DNA from: Cyclostephanos tholiformis
Lineage: Eukaryota > Bacillariophyta > Thalassiosirophyceae > Thalassiosirales > Thalassiosiraceae
Reading direction: 5' to 3'
Assembly (NCBI GenBank): GCA_036939975.1
Contig: JALLPB010000046.1
Coordinates: forward strand, 1-30,034
DNA length: 30,034 nt
Shown here piece after piece: positions 18,093 through 26,832 of the stretch. Within the stretch, counting starts at the first letter, position 1. Every line of letters begins with the position of its first letter. The notes beneath the pieces are model-generated. The model searched no databases, was not told the DNA's origin, and saw only the letters and a list, made by a program, of their open reading frames with translations. The position numbers and the translations under genes are program-made.

Positions 18093-21000
18093 TCCAGTTA
18101 CCTTGTTCTTTGTTATTACATAAATTGTCTAATGTAATAGTTATCTGTTACACCCAGAAGTACCATCCAACCTCACCTCGAGTGATCAATGCAATCCGAA
18201 GCGGTCCACGTGCGGTCGGCCGAACAATCAAACGGATGAAGCGGACCGAACGTGACATCTCTGTCATGACTGCTGACCTTGGTGTCGAAGCCAAGTGTGA
18301 ATTAGACACGCGGGCTGACACCATCTGTGCTGGTATCAACTGCCGCCCGCTCTACTACACTGGGTTAACATGTGAAGCTCATGGCTTTCATGGCGACTTA
18401 ACCCCAATTTCGGATGTCCCAATTGCCACCGTGGCCACGTTATGGAGTGACCCCATGACAGGGGCCTCATACATCTTGATCTTCAATGAAGTCCTATATT
18501 TTGGACGAGGAATGGATCATTCATTGATCAATCCTAACCAAGTTAGGGAATACGGCATAGAAGTCCACGATAATCCATACGAGACAGATCCAGAAAGGTC
18601 AATGGGCTTTGTGACCGATGATGTGGTTATCCCATTCCGCTCTGTGGGTTCTACTATTTACTTCCTGTCGTCATTCCCCACAGATGACGACCTTGAGATG
18701 TATCCTCATATTATCTTATCGTCAGATCAAACATGGGACCCACATGCTTTAGTCATGCCTGGTGGCGACAACGAGCCATCTACATACAACGACGATCGCT
18801 CGATTAACCAAATTTGCCCGAGAGTTCTGGCGAGACGTGATCACACAAAGCACGAATCCGATCTTCTTTCGTACCCAGTTGACGGCAACACCGAGCATGC
18901 ATTATACGAACGGATGATTAATACCGTGTCGATCCCACGGAAGTTAGCGAAGCTGCACAGCACTACCCGTCACTCCAAACACACCCCTGAACATGTCAGC
19001 CGCATTTTCGATGTTGGCTTAGGAATGGCTAAAGATATTTTGGCCACGACGACACAAAAGGGTGTTCGACACGCTGTCATGCCTTTAAATAGGCGGTATA
19101 GGGTTGATCATATTCACCTGAACATCCAATATCTCGCGGGAAATTGGACAATAGACCACCTGGAGTCCAAATACATATCGATCCGCCAACATACAGGGTC
19201 AATTGTCCTCTCGAATGGGAACTTTGTAGCGGTTTACCCCTCCAAAACGAAAAATGACGAAGACACGACGGATGCACTCCGTCGCTTTACCGAAGATTAT
19301 GGTGTTCCAGCTAACCTCAAATCCGACATGGCACCAAGTTTCGTTGGCCATCGAACACAATTCCAAGCCTTAGTCCGGAAGCTTGGCATTAAGATGACCT
19401 TCTCGGAACCCTACCGACATAACCAGCTTCAACGTGTCGATGTCGCCATGCGCGACTTACAACGTCGGTGGCGAACTAAGATGCTTTACAAGCGAATTCC
19501 CTCGCGACTTTGGTGCTTCGGCATCGAGCATCAAGCCAAGTTGTTGCAATTTATCCCGCGGGGACGTAACGAGCGTTCGGGATACGAAATGCTAACTGGC
19601 ACGACGCCCGATATTTCGGAATACCTCGATTTTGACTTTTATGATCTGGTCTGGTATTGGCGTTCCTCGCACCCGTCGTTGTCCGAACATGACAGGGAAC
19701 TGGCACGCTGGATGGGAGTCGCCCACCGCGTTGGATCGGACATGTGCTATTGGCTGATGCCCGTTTCAGGCATACCGGTTGTCAACACGACAGTACAACA
19801 TGTCACACTAGAGGATCTTCGGAACCCCGAAATCAAAGCAAGAGTAGAGGAGTTCGACACAAAGCTGGACGAGCGATTGAACGACACAAACTTTGTGCTT
19901 CCAGGCAACGACCTCGACCACTACTACCCGAGAGACTCTTACGAGATAGATGTCGTAGAGGATGCGGAGAACGGGGACTTTGACGACGATGGCGACCCAG
20001 ATGACGATAACGTCGATGCGTACGATAAACTCATTGGGGCCACGTTCCTCCTCGATCCTGTCAAATGTCCCGGCAACGTGGCAACGAAAGCAACGGTCAT
20101 CAAACGAAAGACTGATCCTCAGGGTAAACCACTGGGCAAGCCTCATCACAATCCATTGCTCGACACACGTGAATATATAGTTGAGCTTGAGGATGGCACA
20201 CACGACTCGTACTTTGCCAATACAATTGCTGAGAACCTATACTCACAATGTGATGCCGAAGGCAGGCAATTTAATACGATACGAGACATCATTGGCCACA
20301 AGTCGGATGGTCATGCATTGTCGAAAGCCGACGGATCATATTATAACAAAGGTCAGCTAAGACCAAAGAAGACACTCGCGGGATGGAAAATCCATGTTGA
20401 GTTCACGGACGGCTTAACTGCATGGCTGCCGTTACGGGATGTGAAAGAAAGCAACCCCATCGAACTCGCCGAATATGCTATCCAAAGCAGAATCGATGAC
20501 GAACCAGCCTTCAAGTGGTGGGTTGCGCTCGCAATGCGCAAACGTGACAGAATGATATACAAAGTGAAAAAGAAATATTGGCGCACCACTCATAAATTTG
20601 GCATCCGCATTCCAAAAACAGTTACGGAGGCCATACTTCTTGATAAAGAAAATGGCAACGAAAACTGGGAACAGGCAATCCGTAAAGAAATGGGCAAAGC
20701 GAGAGTTGCGTACACACCAATAGACGGATGCACACCAGAGCAAGCGCGGGCAAACCAGGTCGACGCTTTACGCGGACACCAAGAGATAAAGTGTCACATT
20801 ATTTTTGATGTCAAGATGGACTTCACTCGAAAGGCACGATTTGTTGCTGGGGGCCATATGACAGAAACCCCAAACTCCCTAACATACTCTAGTGTGGTAT
20901 CAAGAGAGAGTGTCAAGATAGCGTTCTTGGTTGCCGCCCTCAATGATCTGAACGTGATGTCATGCGACATCGGAAATGCGTACCTGAATGCACCGTGCCG

Positions 21001-22333
21001 CGAGAAAATATGGTTCGTGGCAGGCCCTGAATGCGGTGACTTACATGGTAAGCCATGCAAGCTAGTCCGAGCCCTATATGGTTTGAAGTCGTCAGGAGCC
21101 GCCTGGCGAGCAATGTTTTCAGCTTTCGTAGTCAAAAGCATGGGCTTCACACCAACTCGTGCTGACCCTGACGTATACATTCGAAAGAATTACAGAAACA
21201 ACAGCGAGTACTATGAATACCTTCTCGTATACGTTGATGATGTCCTGGTTGTCAGCCACGCCCCAGAAGACATAATGAAACAAATTGGTACCGAATTTGA
21301 AATAAAGAATAATGAATACGGACCTCCCACCTCGTACCTTGGAGGAGGAATCTCCAAAATCGATATCGGAAATGGAGAGTCATGCTGGAGCATGGATAGT
21401 AAGCAGTATGTCAAAGCTGCCATACAAGTCGTGCGCGACCTGTTAACGGAAGACGGTCGAGAACTCAAATGCGGTAAGCAAGGACAAGGCCAACACCACG
21501 GACCAATGCCTATCTCATATCGTCCCGAGCTCGATGCCACGAATCATTGCGATGAAGAACATGCATCACAATTTCGCCAAATAATTGGAATCTTGCGATG
21601 GGCCATTGAACTGGGTCGCATAGATATTCTAACGGAGGTATCCATGCTGTCGCAATACCAAGCTGATCCACGCGAAGGTCACCTCGAAGCATTATATTGG
21701 ATCATGAACTATCTGTCACGCTTCCCCATGCAACGTTTGGTGCTTAACCACACAATGCCTCAAATAGATGATTCAGTCTTCGTGAACGGAGACTGGACAG
21801 ACTTTTATGGAGACGTTGTGGAAGAAGACCCACCACATATGCCCCGGCCACTTGGCAATCCAGTGACAATATCATGCTTTGTTGACTCCGATCACGCGGG
21901 AAATAAAGTTACTAGAAGATCTCACAGTGGAATTTTTATCCTACTTAATAATGCCCCAGTGGTTGTGTTTAGCAAGCGACAGAACACATGCGAGTCAAGC
22001 ACATACGGCTCTGAACTGGTTGCAATGCGAATTGCTCGTGATCTAATTTCGGGACTACGCATCAAGCTAAAATGTTTTGGCATACCGATATCTGGACCAG
22101 CGAACGTATTTTGCGATAATAACGCAGTTGTTAAGAACACAAGCCACCCAGAGTCTGTGCTCAATAAAAAGCACAATGCAATTAACTTTCACGTTGTTCG
22201 TGAATCCGTAGCTGCAAGGATTATGCGAGTTGGTAAGGAAGACACAGCAACAAACATTGCCGATGTATTTACAAAACTTGTACCATTTACGCGGAAACGC
22301 GAGCTGTTATCACGTTTTTTATGGGATCGTTAA
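18047..22333 (+). CDS. Pol polyprotein: protease, integrase, RT, RNase H (second copia element)
   Basis: Open without interruption from 18047; the first ATG is only at 18236, so expression by -1 frameshift or reinitiation is likely. Numbering from 18110: protease ELDTRADTICAG has its Asp at 66; a pre-integrase region HSKHTPEHVSRIFDVGLG lacks the CC half of the HHCC zinc site; the integrase core has D349, D406 and probably D444 where Glu is usual; RT has GNAYLNAPC, LVRALYGLKSSGAAWR and YVDD from residue 1041 (21230-21241); RNase H has CFVDSDHAGN, SSTYGSELVA, FCDNNAVV and IADVFTKL. Length from 18110 is 1407 codons, within the normal copia pol range. No stop or frameshift suggests recent activity or purifying selection until recently. 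Confidence 0.9.
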   Translation, partial: TWWTKWQSFRNEPCLVQLPCSLLLHKLSNVIVICYTQKYHPTSPRVINAIRSGPRAVGRTIKRMKRTERDISVMTADLGVEAKCELDTRADTICAGINCRPLYYTGLTCEAHGFHGDLTPISDVPIATVATLWSDPMTGASYILIFNEVLYFGRGMDHSLINPNQVREYGIEVHDNPYETDPERSMGFVTDDVVIPFRSVGSTIYFLSSFPTDDDLEMYPHIILSSDQTWDPHALVMPGGDNEPSTYNDDRSINQICPRVLARRDHTKHESDLLSYPVDGNTEHALYERMINTVSIPRKLAKLHSTTRHSKHTPEHVSRIFDVGLGMAKDILATTTQKGVRHAVMPLNRRYRVDHIHLNIQYLAGNWTIDHLESKYISIRQHTGSIVLSNGNFVAVYPSKTKNDEDTTDALRRFTEDYGVPANLKSDMAPSFVGHRTQFQALVRKLGIKMTFSEPYRHNQLQRVDVAMRDLQRRWRTKMLYKRIPSRLWCFGIEHQAKLLQFIPRGRNERSGYEMLTGTTPDISEYLDFDFYDLVWYWRSSHPSLSEHDRELARWMGVAHRVGSDMCYWLMPVSGIPVVNTTVQHVTLEDLRNPEIKARVEEFDTKLDERLNDTNFVLPGNDLDHYYPRDSYEIDVVEDAENGDFDDDGDPDDDNVDAYDKLIGATFLLDPVKCPGNVATKATVIKRKTDPQGKPLGKPHHNPLLDTREYIVELEDGTHDSYFANTIAENLYSQCDAEGRQFNTIRDIIGHKSDGHALSKADGSYYNKGQLRPKKTLAGWKIHVEFTDGLTAWLPLRDVKESNPIELAEYAIQSRIDDEPAFKWWVALAMRKRDRMIYKVKKKYWRTTHKFGIRIPKTVTEAILLDKENGNENWEQAIRKEMGKARVAYTPIDGCTPEQARANQVDALRGHQEIKCHIIFDVKMDFTRKARFVAGGHMTETPNSLTYSSVVSRESVKIAFLVAALNDLNVMSCDIGNAYLNAPCREKIWFVAGPECGDLHGKPCKLVRALYGLKSSGAAWRAMFSAFVVKSMGFTPTRADPDVYIRKNYRNNSEYYEYLLVYVDDVLVVSHAPEDIMKQIGTEFEIKNNEYGPPTSYLGGGISKIDIGNGESCWSMDSKQYVKAAIQVVRDLLTEDGRELKCGKQGQGQHHGPMPISYRPELDATNHCDEEHASQFRQIIGILRWAIELGRIDILTEVSMLSQYQADPREGHLEALYWIMNYLSRFPMQRLVLNHTMPQIDDSVFVNGDWTDFYGDVVEEDPPHMPRPLGNPVTISCFVDSDHAGNKVTRRSHSGIFILLNNAPVVVFSKRQNTCESSTYGSELVAMRIARDLISGLRIKLKCFGIPISGPANVFCDNNAVVKNTSHPESVLNKKHNAINFHVVRESVAARIMRVGKEDTATNIADVFTKLVPFTRKRELLSRFLWDR

Positions 22334-22373
22334 ACGATTCACATGGATTACACATCTATTGAATCGCGGGGAC

Positions 22374-22570
22374 CGTTTAAATCCCATCAGTACGTTTGTG
22401 TACGGTATGATTCTATACATATAGAATCATATGTTCGCCTAGCCAATGGAGACTCGCCAACTTGAAAGTGCAAAAGATATTTATGCGTTAGGATAACCGA
22501 GCGATGAAGCTCTATAATTATTAATTTGTTTTATTGAACCGCCTACTGTTGATAATCGAACGTTGTTATC
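22374..22570 (+). repeat. 3' long terminal repeat of second copia element (approximate ends)
   Basis: Begins about 40 bp after the pol stop, behind a short purine run (GCGGGGA, 22367-22372). Its first 45 bases match the left repeat at 44 of 45 positions, then it diverges. It carries a 12-bp perfect inverted repeat (22406-22417 with 22420-22431) that the left copy lacks. The total length of about 197 bp is close to the left copy's 201. Confidence 0.6.
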
Positions 22571-22604
22571 TAAAATCTTGGGATATCATTTGTCCCGTGA
22601 CAGT

Positions 22605-22926
22605 TCAAAAGGCAATCTGTTGCTCATCGAATGTCAACTCAGCAGGGCAGCCGTGAAGAAGGATTCTCTCCATGTGGTGGTAATCTTCTACGGAGATGAG
22701 TAGAATGCACGTTGCGATGGTGACCAGTGTATTTGCCAGCCAGCCATCGAACGAGATGTCCAGGGTCAAGGCCAAAGTAGACCATGGCTGCGTTTGCCAT
22801 GAGGACGCGGCGCGGGTCAATCATCGTTTGATTTTCATAATTGTAGCGTGGTTCGTGTAGTGGTGAGAAATCTACCTTGAACCATTGCAGCACTTTTGGA
22901 ATCAATATCGAAAAATCCTTATCCAA
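22605..22926 (-). pseudogene. Remnant of retroelement pol (minus strand)
   Basis: From 22926 the minus strand reads WFKVDFSPLHEPRYNYENQ, then DPRRVLMANAAMVYFGLDPG, then LVRWLAGKYTGHHR. Near 22700 the coding signal shifts frame to VEDYHHMERILLHGCPAEL TFDE, followed by a stop. These strings resemble, from memory, a region found in retroelement-like RT proteins of diatoms; I cannot name the family. With the Gag-like fragment at 23504-23987 it looks like one decayed minus-strand element. Confidence 0.5.
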
Positions 22927-23503
22927 CAGTTGGATGGCCCTGAGCTTGGTGGGAGTGAAAGCAGCATAGTCTCACATGACAATAGCAATGATGTTGTGCA
23001 ACATGATCATGTCCACTCAATAAAATTTGTCCAAAGCGGGTCGCATACGAATCACAGGGGGCAAATCATCGTGCTTACCTTTCTTCTTGGTGATAATAGA
23101 GTCTGGGTATCCAGCACCTAAGTTGCGCTCATACTGGTCCAGAATGCGATGTTTTTCTTTTGTGCAGGGACTATGGTTGATGGACTTGGGCTTTGTTCTG
23201 GTCATGGAATGCCAGGCGGAGCTGTCCACGCAATGAATATGGCAGAGGTCACGGATGGCGGAACCAGGGCGGCGGGGTCGCATTGTCTGTGGTGGGATGC
23301 AGACTTAGTTGGTTGACATAGCACTAAATTACTATGTAGTTTATTGCTAATCTGGCGATCAAAGGATGTGGCCGGGCTGCTTTGGCATGCCAATGGCGGC
23401 GGTGATGGAGGAGCCCGTCCTGGCAAACAAACAGGATACGAAACGTGATCAGCCTGATTCCAAAAGTATGTGCTAACGTAGATGCAGTGAGAATCAAAGC
23501 GAA
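22927..23503. other. Non-coding or heavily decayed stretch
   Basis: Lies between two minus-strand retroelement fragments. Open frames on the minus strand (for example 23017-23283, Lys/His-rich) have no domain that I recognise. Probably part of the same decayed element. Confidence 0.4.
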
Positions 23504-23987
23504 TCAAGCCATCTTACATGTGGAGAATTTTCCAGCTCCCTCCTTTCCTCCCAGTAGAGGAGCTGCCTCTGCAGGAAGATCGTTGACTTGAGAAAAATGA
23601 CATGCGTTAAACCACCCTATTCCTTTGGATGCAAAATGGTTCGCGATTATGACAATGGTTGCCTTCTGAAGTTTCTTGGCAGTGCGTGGATGCTTGAAGG
23701 AGCAATTCTCCCTCATGCATTTGCGGCCCTTGCAGGTGAAATCCGCACATAGCTTATCAGGCATGTCTTTGGGGAAAATGTCGGTTGCCTTTGTGGATCG
23801 TGGATGGGCTCACAAGAAAGAACATCCCTTTATCAGTGACAGGGTGGATCTTAGCCGATGAACCAGTAATTCCATTGCGACGAACCTTCTTCTTGCATTG
23901 GGTCGCCACTGCCTTAGCCAAATCATCCAGAGAAGCCGGGGTATGCTTTTGGTTACCGGGCTGAGTCTTGTCGGATTCAGGGGACAA
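23504..23987 (-). pseudogene. Remnant of Gag-like protein with CCCH-like cysteine cluster (minus strand)
   Basis: The frame from 23987 reads DDLAKAVATQCKKKVRRNGI and GSSAKIHPVTDKGMFFLV. Near 23780 it shifts into the frame starting at 23764: CADFTCKGRKCMRENCSFKH gives a CX5CX4C/CX4CX3H-type zinc cluster, followed by PRTAKKLQKATIVIIANHFA. The order (Gag-like, then the RT-region fragment at lower coordinates) fits one minus-strand retroelement. The frame break and short pieces mark it as dead. Confidence 0.5.
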
Positions 23988-24123
23988 ATTGTCGGAAACA
24001 GGAGTAATCGCAGGATGAAAAATGCTGGTGTTGGTGAAGGACTCAATGTGAACTTAGATACGCTCGAGGCAAAAACAGTGATAGGGATCATCTGGGACAT
24101 GTGCAGGTTAACTTAGTTGCGCA

Positions 24124-24182
24124 TGTCGGATGTCGGTGTCGGCAATTTTCAGCCGACAATGTCGTGTCGGCCGACATGTCGG
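24124..24182. repeat. Cluster of TGTCGG repeats with inverted copies, at a contig edge
   Basis: TGTCGG occurs at 24124, 24131, 24137, 24165 and 24177, and its complement CCGACA at 24153 and 24171. TGTCGGC (24137-24143) pairs with GCCGACA (24152-24158), and 24165-24176 and 24171-24182 are perfect 12-bp palindromes. It stops directly at the ambiguous base 24183. Confidence 0.8.
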
Positions 24183-24232
24183 NCGCCCCCCCGGCAGCTG
24201 CGTCGTTGGTTCCGTCCCCCCCCCCCCCCCCC
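24183..24232. other. Ambiguous base, duplicated contig edge and poly-C
   Basis: Position 24183 is n. Then 24184-24221 matches 15114-15151 with three differences, all to C in this copy. The C-run 24216-24232 follows. This is best read as the low-quality left edge of a contig that overlaps the right edge of the block ending at 15150. Confidence 0.8.
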
Positions 24233-24233
24233 T

Positions 24234-24566
24234 AGCCCGATGACGCCTGACCAGTCGTCGCTGCTTGGCATTTAATTCCGACGGATCCATTTCCAACAAC
24301 GCCCCCAAGTCCTCGCCGTTGATCTTCTCCCGACAGTTAACGTCGTCCTTGCGATGCTTCCTCTTCGTCGACGATTGACCGCCGCCGCTGCCGCCCCCAC
24401 CTCCTCCTCCTGCGTCGGCCTTCCCGGAAAAGTAGGACGGCACGTTGTCGATGTCGTTTTCGGTCGCCGTTTTGGCGATAGCTGTGGTGGCCGAACCATC
24501 GCTCTTAGCGTCGATCCCGGACGCCGACGCCGAGGTCGCGCTTTTGCGCTTGCCGAATATCTTCAT
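24234..24566 (-). CDS. Gene X, 5' part: N-terminus of basic protein of unknown function
   Basis: From the ATG at 24566 this gives about 111 residues: MKIFGKRKSATSASASG, a Ser/Ala/Asp-rich low-complexity stretch, a short Gly run, then STKRKHRKDDVNCREKINGE and MDPSELNAKQRRLVRRHRA. The frame then enters poly-Gly encoded by the C-run at 24216-24232. The next codons of the true gene are at 15149 and below, because the bases after the C-run here repeat those at 15114-15149. Joined, X would be about 365 residues plus the uncertain poly-Gly. The gene is divergent from the SDR gene with about 250 bp between starts. Confidence 0.75.
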
Positions 24567-24816
24567 CTTTATTTCTGTGGCTTAACTGCAAGAGGACGGA
24601 TGGTTGTGATGTGGAGGTGGACAAGGTGAGGAAGAAGGAAGGAAGGTGGGAGAAATAGGTAGATAATAATGGATTTTGTTGATTGGTTCTCACGATTTTC
24701 TGCACGCCAAAAAAGAGTATCGTATTCCCCCCACCCCCCCCTTTTTCCCCCGCCCCCCCCCGGGCCCGCCCGCCCCGCGCGGCCCAAAATCAAAATCCGG
24801 TGGTCTCTCCAGACCG
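24567..24816. other. Divergent upstream region, gene X / SDR
   Basis: Contains the promoters of both genes if the calls are right. The SDR-side part (about 24726-24780) is C-rich with several C-runs. No specific element is recognised. Confidence 0.45.
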
Positions 24817-26467
24817 ATGATGGCGACACCGCCTATCCGATCAGCGCCATCCGCCGCCGTCGTCTTCGTTTGTATCCTCGTCCACTACCTATCCGTCATA
24901 CCATCACTATCGGCATCGCCCGTCGCATTCGCACATCGATCTCCGGCCGCCGGCCGCATACAGCGATCGTCGTCGCGCTACCCCCACCTCCTACTCCCCC
25001 GATCGACGGGACCGACGTCGTCGTCGTCCACGTCGTCGTCCCTCGACGATACGGCCCGCGGCAACGAGGGCGACGGTGTGGTCTCTCCCGACGTCACATC
25101 GAATAGGGAGATAGAATTCATACCGGTCATGGGGGCGACGGCCTCGAGCCTCGATGGCGACGGGGGGCGCGGCGGCCATCGTCGTCGTCGACCCCACCCA
25201 CAAACACACACCCCCTCCTCCTCCTCCGCGCGCGTATTCCGCGACAGGTCGATACTAATCACCGGAGCATCCCGCGGATTGGGCAGGTCCCTCGCGATCT
25301 CACTGTCGAAATGCGATCCGAGGCTACTGATACTCAGCGGTAGGGACGAACGAGCGCTCGTCGAGGTCCGCGAGGCATGCGAGCGAAATATATCCGTGGG
25401 GGAGGAGGGCGGCGGGGGAGGCGGAGGGGGGAGGGTGGAGATCGTCGCTTGCGATCTATCGGACGCGGCCTCCGTGGATCGACTGGTGAGGGAATCCCTG
25501 CGCCTTGCCGACGGGATCGTCGACGTATTGATCAATAACGGCGGCATCTCCTCGAGATCGTCCTTCCTCGATACGACGCTCGACGTCGACGAGAGGCTGA
25601 TGCGAGTCAACTTCTTCTCTGGGGTGGCGTTGGCGAAAGGTCTCGTGCCGGCGATGGTCGGGAAGGATGGTGGTAGTGCCGCCGGGGGGGGAGGAGGTAG
25701 GGTGATTTGGATAAGTTCGGTTCAGGGCAAACGTGAGTTTGTGACATTTCGTTCCTCTCTGGCATGCTCCTCCCACCTATCGCCCCGATTCCCGATTCCA
25801 TCGTCGTTCTTCCGCCCTCTCTCCGCCGTATATATTCATGTATCACTCATCAAAGGTTCGTAACCGTTCCATTTTTTAATTTACTCGTTTTCTAGTTGGG
25901 ACGCCGTACAGAACGAGTTACGCCGCTTCGAAATTCGCAGTGCAGGGGTACTGCGAATCGCTCCGATCGGAATTGGCATCGAGCGGTGTGTCTGTGCACG
26001 TCGTTAGTCCGGGATACATACGTACCGATTTGAGCCTATCGGCGGTCATGGGGGATGGTAGTTCATACAGTAAGATGGACGAGACTACGGCGAACGGTAC
26101 GTACTCTTTCACACGCGTCGTTTTTCTTGTCGATGTGTGTTGTTTTTGCGATATCTGCATTGGCGGCAGGTGGAAGATGACGTATCTACTTTGGCATGGC
26201 GCTTATCTCATTGAATTTTTTTTTGACATAATAAATTACGTCGACACCAAATCGAAACAACCAACATGTTTCAAAGGCGCCGATCCGGACGAGGTAGCCG
26301 TCAGCACACTCGATTCGGTCGCGGCAGGTAAATCCGACATTGTAGTCGCGGCCAATTTCTCCGCCAGGATCGCGATGTGGTTAAAGTTCCTTGCGCCGTC
26401 GATATTGGACCGTATTTTGGCGAAGCGATTTGATAAACAACGAGTCGCGTTGAAGAAGAATGAATGA
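24817..26467 (+). CDS. Short-chain dehydrogenase/reductase, three exons, presumed plastid-targeted
   Basis: Exons 24817-25732, 25896-26096 and 26277-26467 join to 435 residues. The two introns are GT-AG (25733-25895, 163 nt; 26097-26276, 180 nt). Start: ATGATG at 24817; the upstream open frame has no ATG. A signal segment (AVVFVCILVHYLSVIPSL) ends in SASPVAFAHRS, an ASAF-like plastid site. The Rossmann domain shows ITGASRGLGRS (NAD(P) loop), CDLSDAAS, INNGGIS, the catalytic Ser in WISSVQGK, and YRTSYAASKFAVQGY (YxxxK), the last across the first splice. PGYIRTDLS is the usual C-terminal cofactor loop. This fits the classical SDR family (DHRS7-like or ketoreductase-like); the substrate is unknown. 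Residues 60-160 are low-complexity. Confidence 0.9.
25733..25895 (+). other. Intron 1 of the SDR gene
   Basis: Donor GTGAGT after GGCAAAC, acceptor TTTTCTAG. Splicing yields VQGKLGTPYRTSYAASKFA, the expected Ser to YxxxK spacing of SDRs. Length 163 nt, not a multiple of three. Confidence 0.92.
26097..26276 (+). other. Intron 2 of the SDR gene
   Basis: Donor GTACGT, acceptor TTTCAAAG. Splicing gives TTANGADPDEVAV. At 180 nt it is a multiple of three and has no in-frame stop, so a retained form would add 60 residues, including a hydrophobic stretch. Confidence 0.85.
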
Positions 26468-26760
26468 AGAGCTATGTAAATCAAACTGTCCTCTACTATA
26501 AGTAACATATGTATCACTTAATTATTCTGATGCAAAGTAGTTGACTTGTGTAGCAAGTTCCGCCCAAACCAAGATAAAACATCGGCTCCTAACCCCAATC
26601 ACATGTGTTTATCTTGTGTGGTCATCAGTCTCAGAAAATGATATCCTTCCTCTACTACGCACTCCCGTTTACCCTGTGGATTGAAGGTTTTGATTAGAAA
26701 ATAAGAGTTAAACCTAGAAATTATAAATTCCTACGTAGCTAGTCATCCCTATTATAGTAC
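26468..26760. other. Intergenic region between SDR and TFIIE-beta
   Basis: AT-rich, no gene seen. Holds the SDR 3' flank and the TFIIE-beta promoter. Confidence 0.5.
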
Positions 26761-26832
26761 ATGGGAATGCAAAATGCCGGAGACTTCAGAAAGCCAAAAA
26801 AACCCATTGGATTCATCGTCTCCCCCCCAACA

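Larger units (their letters stand above)
16356..22570 (+). mobile_element. Second Ty1/copia retrotransposon with intact gag and pol
   Basis: The element is bounded by terminal repeats of about 200 bp (16356-16556 and 22374-22570) and contains two long uninterrupted ORFs, gag and pol, on +. Pol order is protease, integrase, RT, RNase H (copia type). It differs from the first element in protease motif, Gag RNA-binding region and integrase, so it belongs to another copia lineage. No target-site duplication could be assigned with confidence; GGCAA occurs just left (16351-16355) and again at 22611-22615, which would require a longer right repeat. Confidence 0.9.

Noticed and set aside
22611..22615. 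GGCAA as target-site duplication of the second copia element (with 16351-16355)
   Set aside because: It would extend the right LTR by 40 bases without matching sequence on the left, where the gag start lies; a five-base match is likely by chance in this span.
24108..24233. C-terminal end of gene X as read locally through to 24108
   Set aside because: It runs through the duplicated contig edge, an n and the TGTCGG repeats; the frame after poly-G disagrees with that of the 15 kb copy.
25456..25776. Minus-strand frames opposite the SDR gene
   Set aside because: They are antisense to clear SDR motifs, with Arg/Pro-rich composition typical of GC-rich shadows.
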